Positions 45,140-57,100 of a stretch of DNA of 64,000 bases are shown piece after piece. The position numbers were made by a program, and so were the translations under genes. Numbering within the stretch: the first letter of the stretch is position 1; every line of letters begins with the position of its first letter. The notes beneath the pieces were generated by a model. The model saw only the letters and a program-made list of their open reading frames with translations. It searched no databases and had not been told where the DNA came from. This stretch comes from Corythucha ciliata. Lineage: Eukaryota; Arthropoda; Insecta; Hemiptera; Tingidae. The stretch is from positions 33,770,198 through 33,834,197 of the forward strand of contig CM075937.1 of NCBI GenBank assembly GCA_038030265.1, written 5' to 3'.

Positions 45140-47752
45140 ATTCTTTGTTGGCCGTTTCGTCCGATCTGGAGTTGGGTCCGCTGCTTCAGCGTTTTCGGGA
45201 GCTGGAGAGTATTCCGGTAGTGTCTGTTGAGCCTCCGGAGGAGCGGGAGTGTGAGGAGTTGTTCCGCAGTTCTGTCACGCGGCTCCCTAACTGGTCAATA
45301 TGAGGTAGCATTGCCGTTCAATAAGAAGGATCCAGCTGTTCTGGGTCAATCGCGCGCGGAGAGGCGATTTTTAAGTCTTGAGAGACGTTTTAGCCGTGAC
45401 CCTGTGTTGAGGGAAAAATATGTCGACTGCATCGATGAATATCTTAACTTAGGACATTTGCAGCCGGTGTCAACGCTGGAAAGCCAGCATTGTTATATAC
45501 CCCACCATGCTGTCATGAAAGGTGAGGGTCCTTCTGCAAAGATCCGAGTTGTATTTGACTCATCTGCGAAAACCACGTCAGGGGTGTCGCTGAATGACAT
45601 TCTCTATGTTGAGAAGCCACTCCAGCGGGAGATTTTGACCGTTTTGTTGAACTTTCGGCTGTCTTCGATTGTTAATTTTTACCTCGGACATTCGGCAGAT
45701 GTACCGCATGATTTTTATGCGCCCTGAGCATCATCGATTTCAGCGTATTCTGTGGCGTTCATCGCCTGAAGACCCAATCCGTGACTACGAATTGATTAGG
45801 GTGACCTTTGGAGTGACACCGTCGCCATTCATAGCTATTCGCACCCAGCATCAGCTCGCTGCTGACCATCGAGCTGAATTCCCTCGTGCCGCTGAGGTGC
45901 TGTTGACGTCCAGTTACGTTGACGACGTTCTGGCTGGCTGTTCCACCAAAATGATTTGGTTCGATTATTGGCTAAAGGAGGTTTTGAGCTCCGAAAGTGG
46001 ACGTCAAACCACCCTGAGTTGCTGAGGGACCTTCCTACTGACAATTTGGGTTCCACTTTGGGTTTTGAAACCAACAATTCAGTTAAGGTCTTAGGGATCC
46101 AATGGGACCCCTTGACGGATTTGTTTAGTTACCGCGTCTCTTTCTCGCGAGCAGCTTGTACTAAGAGAGAGTTACTATCAGAAATCTCTCGCATCTAAGA
46201 CCCGGTTGGTTGGCTGTCCCCTGTAACAATCCGGTTCAAGGTAATGATGCAGGAGTTGTGGTGTCTCGGCATTGGTTGGGACGAAACCCCGTCTCGGGCT
46301 GTCCTCGAAAAATGGACTGAATTTGCCGAGGAGTTGCCCGCGTTGGCGGATCTTAGAATTCCTCGCTGCGTGTTGTCTGCTACGTGCATTGAGAGGCAAT
46401 TGCATTTCTTTTGCGATGCGAGCCAGGTCGCATGCGCCGCCGTGGCGTATGTGGGCACTGTGTCGTCCGAGGGGCATATTGCTGTGCGGTTGGTCGCGTC
46501 GAAGACTCGGGTGGCTCCACTGAAACCTACCACTATTAACCGCCTTGAGGTGGAAGGTGCGGTCCTGGTCGCCAATTTGGCGGCTTACTTGAAATCTAAT
46601 TGGAGTCTGTCATTTTCTGAAACGGACGTTTTCGGCTGTTCCGATTCCCGTGTGATATTGGCGTGGTTGAGAACCCCTCCTCATCAATTGAAATAATTCG
46701 TGGCCAATTCGTGGCGTGTGGGTGGTCACCGTTATTGAGCGGATTCTCCCCCAGAGATGGTCCTATGTGAACACTGCGGTGAATCCCGCAGATGTCGCGT
46801 CTCGGGGCTGTACCCCGACTGAAATGTTGAGTGACAAGGTGTGTTTTGAAGGCCCTGCGTGGCTGTCCCTGCCGCAGGACCAATGGCCTGATGCCGTTTG
46901 TCCCCCTGTTGTAAATCTGCCTGAGACTCGGGAATCTCGCGTTTTGTGTGCTGTTCACACGGCGCCCCCGGCTTCATCTGGTTTTTCGTGCGCTGTCCTG
47001 GAGAAATTTTCGTCTTATTTGAGGGCGGTGCGACTGTTATGCGTGCCATCTTCAACTTCAAAAATCCGAATTCTCGTCGATCGTTGACTGAGGAGCCTTT
47101 GTCGTGCGCGGAGATTGCTGATGCCTAGACCCTGTGGGTTAAGGCAGTCCAGGTGGCGTGTTTTCCTGCTGACCTTGAGGCATGTCGTCTGGGGAAGCTG
47201 TGTTCAAGTCAGCTGCAGCTGATGAAGACTCACCTTCATCGTACGATGGAGCTGTATGCGACGCTCAACTTTGAGGAGTTGGTTACCCTCCTTGCATCTG
47301 TGGAGGCCGTCCTTAATTCGCGACCGTTGGCTCCAGTGTCGTCTGAACCGACTATGTTCGACGTTTTGACTCCCGGGCACTTCTTGGTGGGCGGTCCGCT
47401 TGTCGCGCCCCCAGAGCGTAGCCCACTGGGAGACTCTCGTGACGCGCGTGATCGTTGGGCGGTTGTCCAGCGCCAGCGCCATTTATTTTGGGAGCGGTGG
47501 TCCAACGAATACTTAGGTACGCTCTAGCAACGTAACAAGTGGAGTAAACCGGAGACTGGTCCCTCCGTGGACGAGTTGGTGTTGGTGCGGGATGACCAGC
47601 TGCCTCCTCGGTGCTGGTCGGTAGCTCGGGTGGTGAGTGTTCACCCAGGCTCCGATGGGGTTGTCCGTGTGGTGACCCTAAGAACTGGTAAGGGAATTTA
47701 CAAGCGCCCAGTACTAAAGCTGTGTGCGCCGGCTCCCTCTCTTATTGACTGA
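45140..47752 (+). pseudogene. Broken BEL/Pao-type LTR retrotransposon pol region
   Basis: Pieces of one polyprotein follow each other in order but in different frames. They are the reverse transcriptase N-terminal part (from about 45230, with IRVVFDSSAKT), a frame change near 45670, the polymerase core with SSYVDDVLAGC near 45920, a further frame change before 45960, a stop near 46197, RNase H (HFFCDASQVACAAVAY near 46400; SETDVFGCSDSRVILAWL near 46640) and the C-terminal end of integrase (SVEAVLNSRPLAPVSSEP near 47320; a stop at 47526; a C-terminal piece to 47752). Gag, protease, the zinc finger and most of the integrase catalytic core are missing, with an apparent deletion near 47210. No LTR pair was found. 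It is not functional. Confidence 0.85.
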
Positions 47753-50190
47753 TTCGACTGCTCCGTATCTTGTTCCTGTAAACAGTTTGTGAATAGTTTC
47801 TGTTTGATTCAGCTTGACAATTCCGCACTTGGTTTAATTATTAGGCTACTGACAGCTATGCTGTTCGTTTTTCTGTAGCTTGGTCAGCCATTATTTACAT
47901 CTTTTATTTAGCTGTAGTCTCTTTTCCTTTTATTGTTTGTATTCCTCTGTTCGAGGATGTTATATTTTAACATCTGGACATGTGTGTCTGTTCTCCCTTC
48001 TTCTTCCCGTACCCCTAATCTGACCTGATTCCCTTTCAAGGGGTTGCTCACTCAACTTGGGGCTTGCATGTGGGGGCCGCTCTCTCGCTGCTCAGTGCAA
48101 GAGCTTTGCTGTAGAACGCTGTTCGTTCTAAGGGGGGGGGGGATAATACTTCAAATCCCCCAGTGGGTGCTGCCCTCATGTGGCCAACGGGGAAGGCAGT
48201 CGAATTTTTCTCCTCCCTATTTTTTCTTCATGTCCTGCCGGCACATGGGTGAAATTGACCGGCGTGATTTAGTCGTTTTTTTTGTACGAGGCCTGACTTA
48301 GACCTAATGGTGTATATTTTTTGATGCCCGCGCTGACCGTGAACTCATCCTCCTTTGCATTTCGTATGTTATGTGCTGAAATTGTGTCGCTTGTGAGTTT
48401 TCGTGGCTGTTCCCAAGCAACCGTATATCGTCGCCTTTTTACCACGGGAAATCCGTGCGTACAGGTCGGCCGACCCGCGGAACTCAGAATCTGTGTAATC
48501 GACGCTCTTGGAAAGGACAAGGTATTGTGAAACTCTTTCAAATCTTTCTTTTCGTGCCAGTCTAATATTCCGTCATTCGTATTTTGGGGTAACTGAAACC
48601 CCTGGTCCTCCAAATTTACCCGTACTCAAGTATTGTTCATAAGGCTTGCTGCCCAAGCCCGAGAAATACTAAACAGGGCCTGTTGAACGTGCTTGAACTT
48701 CGGCCCCAGACAGCTACCATTTGACCTCAGGAACGACGTGTCTCAATGGAGGCCACTGTGCTTATTGCAGTCTGCCTCCTTAGTTCGACAATTTTCTACG
48801 ACCATTTCCGCGTCCAGTTCGTTCATTTCAGCCGCTTATTTGGGGGCACTTTTGACGGCTATACAACGCCGAGCAGACAGGTAATTTCATTGGCTGGACT
48901 AGCAAAATATCCTGTCCGTAAAAGTGCAAAATACTGTTCGGTTTATAATCAGCTATTAATTGCGAAAAAATCCCGCGGTTTCATGGCATGTTTTCTAATA
49001 TTATCCATGTTATTGACAAAATAGTCTGTTTTGGGGGTTTTTTGGATCTTTCTGTACCTGTAGGTTGTAGCTGTCTTGGGGTTGTAGCTTTTTCATAATG
49101 AAGGCAAAGAAAAGAAAGATCTTCTCCCACTCGTTTTATTTGAACTACGGTTACCGCGGTTTCAGCAATCCCATTATTCTCGAACGAGTAAAGGAATAAA
49201 ACACAACCGGTGTTGATACTTTCAGGGCACGAATCCGTTATTTTAGTCAATTACAGGGAACGAACTGCGAGTTCAGCCATTTTCAAGGCGCGAATCAGAA
49301 CCAAAGTTTGTAAATTACAAATTAGCGTTAACCAATCTCGAAAGATTAAGAAATGCCAAGAAAAATTGCAAATTGTTGGTATAGAGATAAAAATACATAA
49401 ATATTCGTGATGAGAGTTATTACGGGTATTCATGCTCGGAAGATTAACATATGTTATCGACGTAAACCCTGTTATTTCGTATTTTTTGTGTTCAGTTTCT
49501 CCGTTTCTATGTCCTTACACATCTGTTCGGAATTTAGCAAATAACAAATACAAGGTTTAACATTTTTCATGTAAATATCCCCATTATGTTGATCGCAAAA
49601 TAACCATAAAGCCGCGGCCCCGGGCTTGTCCGAAATCCCGCATGTATCCCTTCTTAACGAGAAATTTTGGATCGGCTAGCGCAAAGGTACAGTCGACCTT
49701 TGTCTTTCTGTAGAGGTCTATGGATGACGTCAATTCCCAACCTCGTCATAGTATGGCAAGAGGGGAGCTGCTTCACCTCTGTACATAGCTCTATCACATT
49801 GGGTACTGACAATATCCGCCGTATGTGAGGGATAAGGGATTTGTCTACCTCTTTCGGCACGACTTTGGAGTTGGTTCGCGCAGACTCCAAAATAATATTG
49901 AATAATTCAAGAAGAAAAAGAAAACAAGAAAACCGAAGAAATTACTTTCGCGCGACCCAAATCCACCACCACCATCCACCCACACCAAGCTCTCAGGTGA
50001 TTGTTGAGGAGAACGAAGTATATGTATAACGACAGTCATCATCAACAATCATCAGAGCAGGGGACCCAGATCAGAAATAGGATCCACTTGGCACCCAACT
50101 AAAGTAAATTTCAGTCTCACTGTCCTCTCACCACATCCTACTAAAATCTAAGCTACATCCGATCCCTACTTTTTTGCTACATCTTATAGG
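47753..50190. other. Intergenic between retrotransposon and troponin I
   Basis: No exon is recognised. A G9 run lies near 48131. The 200 bp after 47753 may be leftover retrotransposon tail. ORFs here, such as the minus one at 49654-49890, match no family I know. Confidence 0.4.
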
Positions 50191-50299
50191 TATTGAAGGT
50201 TCAAGTTCCGAGCCAATCAGAAGACGTGTCTGGTTTCGGATTGTTTTTTTTCTCCGCCCCTCCCTCATACTGTCCTTACACCCCTCTCCTTCCGGCCGA

Positions 50300-50536
50300 T
50301 TCCAATGGTTTGAAGAGCGAGAGAGAAAGAGTTGAATCTCCTTTCAGAATTGAAAAAAATAAAATTGAAAAAGGGGTGTCGAAAAAGAGGGGACAAGAAA
50401 AAAAGAAGAGCCTCGCTTGTAGCGCCTCTTTTGAGATTTTTCAGTGCTCGTGTTGGAACGTTGCCGTTAGTCGCGTGCCCCCTCGAATCGCGAAAAAAGT
50501 CACCCTTCTCCTTCTTCAGTTTAGTTGACTTAAAGG
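50300..50536 (+). promoter_or_regulatory. Possible 5' UTR exon of troponin I
   Basis: A good donor, AAAGG|GTGAGT, occurs at 50536/50537, 0.85 kb before the acceptor of the first coding exon, and the first coding exon has a clear upstream acceptor, so a non-coding exon must exist. The start at 50300 is arbitrary; no TATA box or initiator could be fixed. Confidence 0.35.
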
Positions 50537-51382
50537 GTGAGTATTCTGATTTCTCGTTATATCTGGTGTTTTTGAGTAGGTACTCGACGGATTTTCGTAG
50601 ATTCTTAATTTGGTGGGCTTTGACACTTCCAATACGTTGTATCCCTTTCAACGTGAGTTTTCTACGAAAGAAGAATATTGGAATACCTTCATGTATCAAA
50701 ATACGAAAATGGCCTGCGGGATTTAAATTACATTCATCATTTGCCCCTGTGAATGGTGTCCCTGAGCAAGATGCCAAAAATAAAAGCTTTGTTTATGCGT
50801 CTGTGATTCGATTATTCCTATAAGAAAAATTCCATCCCCTAGCATTCATTCGTTAGTTTTAAATTCAATGTCAATTTTAAAGTAATTAGTTCAATTCATA
50901 AAATAGCAGGTATACTAGTGCTTTGGTACTCATTCTGTTCATTGAGTATCCGTGACTAAAGGTGAAAAGCGGAAGAAATGAGAGCTTGGGCGTGTCTGAT
51001 GGTCTAAAGTGTTTGTAATTTATTTGCAGTTAATTTTAGAATTCATCCCTAAAGTTATATAGTTTTCATCATTTAATTATTTGCGTTATTGCGCTTTTTG
51101 TGATGTGAAAACGAAGCATTCCTATGCAAAAGTTTGACCCTGTTAGCAATCTGTAAAAATAAAGAGCTGTACAACGGTCGGCTCTGAGGGATCAAAAATA
51201 GATTCTCAAGCGCGCCTACAACCTAATTTGGAGGGGTTCCTTTTTCATAAATTTCAATTCCTATTACTTTTTTTTTCTTAGGATTATTTGTTAGCGCCTT
51301 CTCTCCGGTTTTCTAAACGAAAAATTAAAAAAGGGGGAAAATAGAAAAAAAAGCTTAAATTCCAACTTTTTTTTTTTTCCAG

Positions 51383-54102
51383 GGCTTTCTAAAGTACTCC
51401 TGTAAACATGGCGGATGACGAGGTACTGTAAAGTGTTATTTCAGATCAAAGTGGTTGGTATATAATGGTATTTCTTTTTCATATTTTTCTCCAGGCGAAG
51501 AAGGCCAAACAGGCCGACATGGAAAGAAAACGTGCTGAAGTGCGTAAAAGGATGGAAGAGGCCTCCAAGGCGAAAAAAGCCAAGAAAGGTTTCATGACAC
51601 CGGAAAGAAAGAAGAAACTTCGAGTAAGAAAATTTTACTTTTTTTTTTAGTCATTCTTTAATCACCGTCAGATGAGGTGAAAGTTATTTGAATTTATTAG
51701 TTTTATATTACTTTTACACGTAAGCCTACATTTCACGGGGGGGAAAACCACAAAAAACCAAACAAATGAATTGTTGGAATTCTGGAAGAATAAGGTGCTC
51801 AAATGTCGTTCTATTTTCGCTTGGGTTATTAATAAACCCAGTAGCGATGGGTGTGCTAGAGTAGTGAACGTATAGGGGAAATATATCCAGTCGTGTTCCC
51901 TGTAAATTTATGTTTTTCACTAGAAAGTTAACTTTGATGGAGTGGACCTTATTTTTAGACTCACAATAATCATTATTTTTAATCAAAATTATCCCGCCGG
52001 TCCGAGCGTGTTGACGGGACTAACTTTCCGGATGGCGAGATGGGGGGGGGGGCGATGTTTCGATCACTCTTCTTTGTCTCTCTTTGGTAGATGATACTTA
52101 CATTTTCTCTATCATTATTGATCAAGTACTGAAGTGCGTAGAGACAAAATCGTTTTTCCAATTTTGATCAAATATACGTACTCGTTTATTTCTCTTTTGC
52201 AATGATTCCGAGAACCAACGAACGATACACCGACCATGCCACCCTTTGGGCAGTAATCAAATGATTGTAAATCATTGTTTACCTTTTCCGATATTTTTTA
52301 AAAAATGACATTCATAAACTGAAAAAAATGTTCATAGGAGAAAGAGAGAGAGGGAGTGAGTGGAAGATTTCATAGCAACATAGCATAAGTTGAAACAATT
52401 CTGAATAATCAATAAAGGACGTACACTAGTAAGCCTCACTACCAACACCATCATCATGGCAATTCTCGCGCTGCAACCAAGCCAAGGCCGTTCGTAGTGC
52501 TTTTCTTTGACAACGAGAAATTTTCGTTACTGCAAAGTGACCTCAGACCATAACTCTATAGCACAACATACCATTGAAAACACCTGTCTTGCCGGGTTAT
52601 CTCGTTAAAAATGAAAAGTCGATTCCGAACGAGGGAATTAATACTATTCAGTTTCTCGACCCTTGTTGAGGAGCCCAAGCCGGACATTATAATGAGCGCT
52701 TGATAAAATTTTAAATTTCCAAGAGCTTTTAGGATATATTCCATTAAGCTATATAAAAGTGAATATGATACAATCAAAGTTGATTCCCAAGGGAGTGTTC
52801 AGATGCCCTAGTTCCTACACGTAGGAAGACTCGTTTCATTCAAGGTGATTGAAGACAATCCGTAGACAAAGTCAAGTGTGGACTATGTAGTATTTTTGCC
52901 AACAAATTATCCCAAAGCTAGGCTGACAGAGCACTCGTTTTGTCCGTTTGGACTAGTCCTGATCCTTATAAGAACCAGCACCATTTGGAAGGTAGAGGGG
53001 TAGACAGGCAGAGAATACCAAGCATGAGTGAACATGAGGAGGGGTGCTCGTATATTTTCTTGATCTTGTCATCTTGAGATTCTTGACGAGCTTTCATAAT
53101 TTCAAAGCATTCCCTTGTTATTCAACAAAGAGCTTACCATAAATACTCTGCACATCTGTACAACTATAAAACTAACGTTAGTCATGTGATGACACGGCCA
53201 TACCGCGGCAAGCACTACTGAGTACTGAGTTGTTGACACGACAATCTCGGGGCGTTCAAACCCCCCCCCCCCCACCACAATTTTGACCTCTCTGGCATCA
53301 AATTTCCCCGCAACCAGAATAAGAATTCCCGCAAACAGTGGAGCCACGAGAAACAGCCTCGTTCCGAGCGGACTTTTTATCCGAGAAAATCAACCAAATC
53401 GATGGCAAAGCAAAACGCTCACTTTTTGTGAGTAAATTTTATACGTGACCGTGACTAAGCAAATTCTAACAATTTTACTGTTCCGAATTAGCGATTATTC
53501 CGTTTTTAGCAATGAATTAGCGCTTTTCCTTCATTTCACCGGTGCAGTTGCCGCCGGAAGCCGCGAGTTGGGGTTTACTCATTTTTTTTACCGCGAATTA
53601 GCTCTTTTCCTCAATTTTTGCGGTGAATTAGCGGTGTTCTAACTTTTAGTCATGAGTAGGGATCGGATTTTCATTGCGAAGAATTTTTTTGCATAAAATT
53701 GCATATTTGGGGGATAGCAGCATGAAAACGCATAATTTAGGGTTAAAAGCATAAAATTACTTATTTTAAAGGAAATAAAATATTCCTGATCTAACCAAAC
53801 AGTGCATAAACGCCCAACGCGTTCATTTTTTATTACTGACGCACAAAAATATTCTAGAACAACAAAATTAGTGGACGTTGATAAGTGCGGCGTGGGGCAG
53901 AGTTGAAATATGTAACAGCCAAACGCGACTCCCGATGAAAACTGCATGCTTCAGCGAGAAATCACTTATTGTAGGTTCAGCGAGCGGCCCAGTGAAAATA
54001 GTGCAAGACAAAGTTACGCTCCTCTTTTTTCGTTTGATAAGGGACAAGGATTGTGCGCATCTTGCCAACTGTTTGAAGCGCCTTTCAATTCTATGTAATT
54101 TC

Positions 54103-54138
<36 letters not shown>

Positions 54139-57100
54139 CTGCTTTTCATGCAATGTATTACTTCTTAGTTCGTTTTGGGAACACGATAATGCTGAAAGAA
54201 CGAATCACTTTAGCAAGTAAACGGACTGTTACTTTGAATAACTGGCCTTTACTGTTTGTATTTGTCGGGGTTTAAGTTTTGTTTTAATGTTTCACTTACG
54301 ATTCTGTACTGTGCCATAATTTCCAGCCCCCTATACATTCAAAATCAACGAAAGAAAGAGTAAAAAATTCCCCTAATTTGATTTTGTTGGTGCATATTTA
54401 AGCGCATATTTCCTCAATTTTAAGGGCATTTTATAGGGCATATTTTGCAGTTTTTTAGAGCATAAAAATCCGATCCCTTGTCATGAGTTAGCGCTAATTA
54501 GCAATTGTTTCTATTTTTAGCCATAAATGAGCCATTTCCCTTCATTTTTGCAAACGAGGTTGCATCTAGGAACCGTGATTTGGCGTTTTTCTCAGATTTT
54601 AATTACGACTTAGGGCCTTTTCTATATTTTAGTTATGAACTGGCGATTCTTGTACTTCTATCCATGCATTTAGTGCTTTCATTTTCTAAGTTTTAGCGGC
54701 AAAGTTGCCTCCAGAAACCGGGAACTGACGTTCTTTCAATTCTAACCGTGAATGGCGTTATTGTGGTGTTTTTTCTCAACTTTAGCCGTGGACTTGCCCC
54801 AGGAACAGCACATTAGCATATCCCCACTTCTACTTTTTTTCGGAATAAATGACCAAATTGTGGATCAGAATTCCAATTCGTTTGTGTAGCAATAATATTT
54901 TTAACAGACCACTTATTGCTTATTTCTAGAAAACTTTTTCATGTCACGGACGTTTTTTATGGAAGGAGCGAATTTATTAATTATACCCAACAAAGCAGAT
55001 ACAGCTAATTTTTATCTGTTTTTAATTTATTGTATTCAATAGTTATTGCTGAGGAAAAAAGCCGCTGAAGAACTGAAGAAGGAGCAGGAGCGCAAGGCGG
55101 CCGAAAGGAGAAGAATCATTGAAGAGCGCTGCGGAAAGTGCGCCGACGTTGACAACGCAAATGAAGGTCTGCCTGTTTATTTATTTATTTGTTTTACTGT
55201 TAAATCACCTTACCCCTCCCACTTCCTCACCCACGATTACTATGATATTTGAGAAAATTTTAGGTACGTTCCGGTAGGATCCAATAGGAATATAATTTTA
55301 ACAAAAAATTGAAAAGGCCCTTCATTTAAATTATTGTAAAAAAAAAAAAAAAAAAGAAAAGATACCCCGTCTCCTGCTGTCAAAAACTTTGGCTAGAATG
55401 GAGATGGGCTCGCAAAAACAGGATCACACAATTATTCACATGAATTGTCCAACAGAAAAGCTCAAGAAAATTTGCGACGATTTCCACAAGCGTATCGCAA
55501 GATTGGAAGATGAGAAATACGACATGGAATACGTGGTTAAAAAAAAAGACTTCGAGGTAGAGAAATTACCCGAAACCCAACTTTGATAAATTTTTCTTCT
55601 TAATCGATATTTAAAAGCCCAACTTTAACAGCATCGAAAGCTAATTTTGATTTTTACTTTTTAATTTGGTCGCCTCACTTTACTTCAAGGGGTGAAAATC
55701 ATCCACCTTATTACTATGCATTGCAATTTTTTTATTTATTATTAATTAAAATCACGCAGGATATTTTTTAACTTTTTATTATTATTGGTATTATTATTTT
55801 TTGTATTTATTTTTTTGAGCCGCAAATGTGTCTAAGCTTTGAATGTACACATTTAATTTGAGTTTACTACAACTATCAGGAGTTCGGCGAATGATCATGG
55901 AGGAGATGTTTAGATTTCAAGTTTCAACTGTTTCCCCTTGCCCCTAATATATATTTTTTTTTTTTGCCATCGAGCTAAAAAAAGCACTTGTGACTGCTCT
56001 ATTTAGCATCTCTGAAGAAAATCTGCAACGATTACCATAAGCGTATCGATGATTTGGAACGGAAAAAAATTGACATCGAATTTGAAGTGGAAAGAAGGGA
56101 TATTGAGGTTAGGAGTTCATTAGAAATCATTAATACAATTTGATTCGTTTATTATTACATTTTTTTCAATTCACATTTCACAATAATTATTGTAATATTA
56201 TTTTAACAACAGCGTGCTTTTTTTTAAAACTTTGACAAAAATAAACCGATCAGGTGGATGAGGATCTCATTTCAACCATCTGGTCGACAATGTACAAATT
56301 TTTAACGTTTTTTTCTTATTACTATAAACGCTACTCTGGGCTAGAAACTGCAATTTTATTCGGTTCCATCCTCCTCTTGAGGGAAAAATCTCAGGACTGC
56401 CTCTCTTCTATCCTGAGATGAAAGCTTCTAGCCCTAAACTTAGGAGTTTCATTAATATTTTAAAACTATGCTGTAGGATAATTTTAGCTTGTTCAAAAGC
56501 AAAACTCCCATCACTTACATTACTTAATTTCTTCGAAGAACCTAACACTCCTTCCATATCATCATAAATAGTTAGGTCTTTTGACTTTTATTTAAATAAA
56601 TTATGACTATTTTAAATAATAAAAAAAGATCCAAAATTATTGGAAAAGTATGAAATAATAAAATGTTTCAGTTGAACTGCAGGCGATATGTGTAGACTAT
56701 CACAATAGAGTGTCCCAACTCGAGGGGGACAAATACGATGTTGAATGGGCCTTAAATATGAAAGCATTCGAGGTGAAAACCTTTCAAAAATGAAAAATTT
56801 TGCGAAAACAAAAACCAGTCGTTTTTTTTTAAAGAAAGAAAGAAAAAAAGAAATGAGAAATAAAAGTGAAAATCCGCCATTTTTTGTTTCGTAGGAAAAG
56901 TGGTGCAGGCACCCAATAACTTTTTATTTTTTTAATGGGGGTAAAAACTGTGCAGAAAAAGTTCCCCATTTCGCTTCTTTTTTTAAAACAATAATTTTTA
57001 TTTATTTTTCGCCCTTTCAAAGCATTGTGGACAACCTGAGCTTCATTGCTATATTCCTATAGTAGCATTTTCCATTCGCCCGCTCCGGCAGCTTGCTAAT

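Larger units (their letters stand above)
51424..55042 (+). other. Early troponin I introns
   Basis: The first intron is short (51423-51494). Intron 51624-55042 holds no further exon that I can see. It contains family A arrays and an 823-bp hAT-like insertion, plus a C14 run near 53262. Confidence 0.5.

Noticed and set aside
49654..49890. 78-codon minus-strand frame that looks hydrophilic and protein-like
   Set aside because: No family recognised and no splice partners found; it could be a transposon scrap but cannot be supported.
50265..50823. Overlapping 163-170-codon frames on both strands upstream of troponin I
   Set aside because: They overlap each other, are rich in Lys/Arg or Phe/Ser and lie over the likely 5' UTR exon; no family recognised.
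55340..55400. Extra troponin I exon starting at the Met near 55398
   Set aside because: The open frame simply extends into the intron; the acceptor CAACAG at 55455 and the equal 101-nt length of all versions define the true border.
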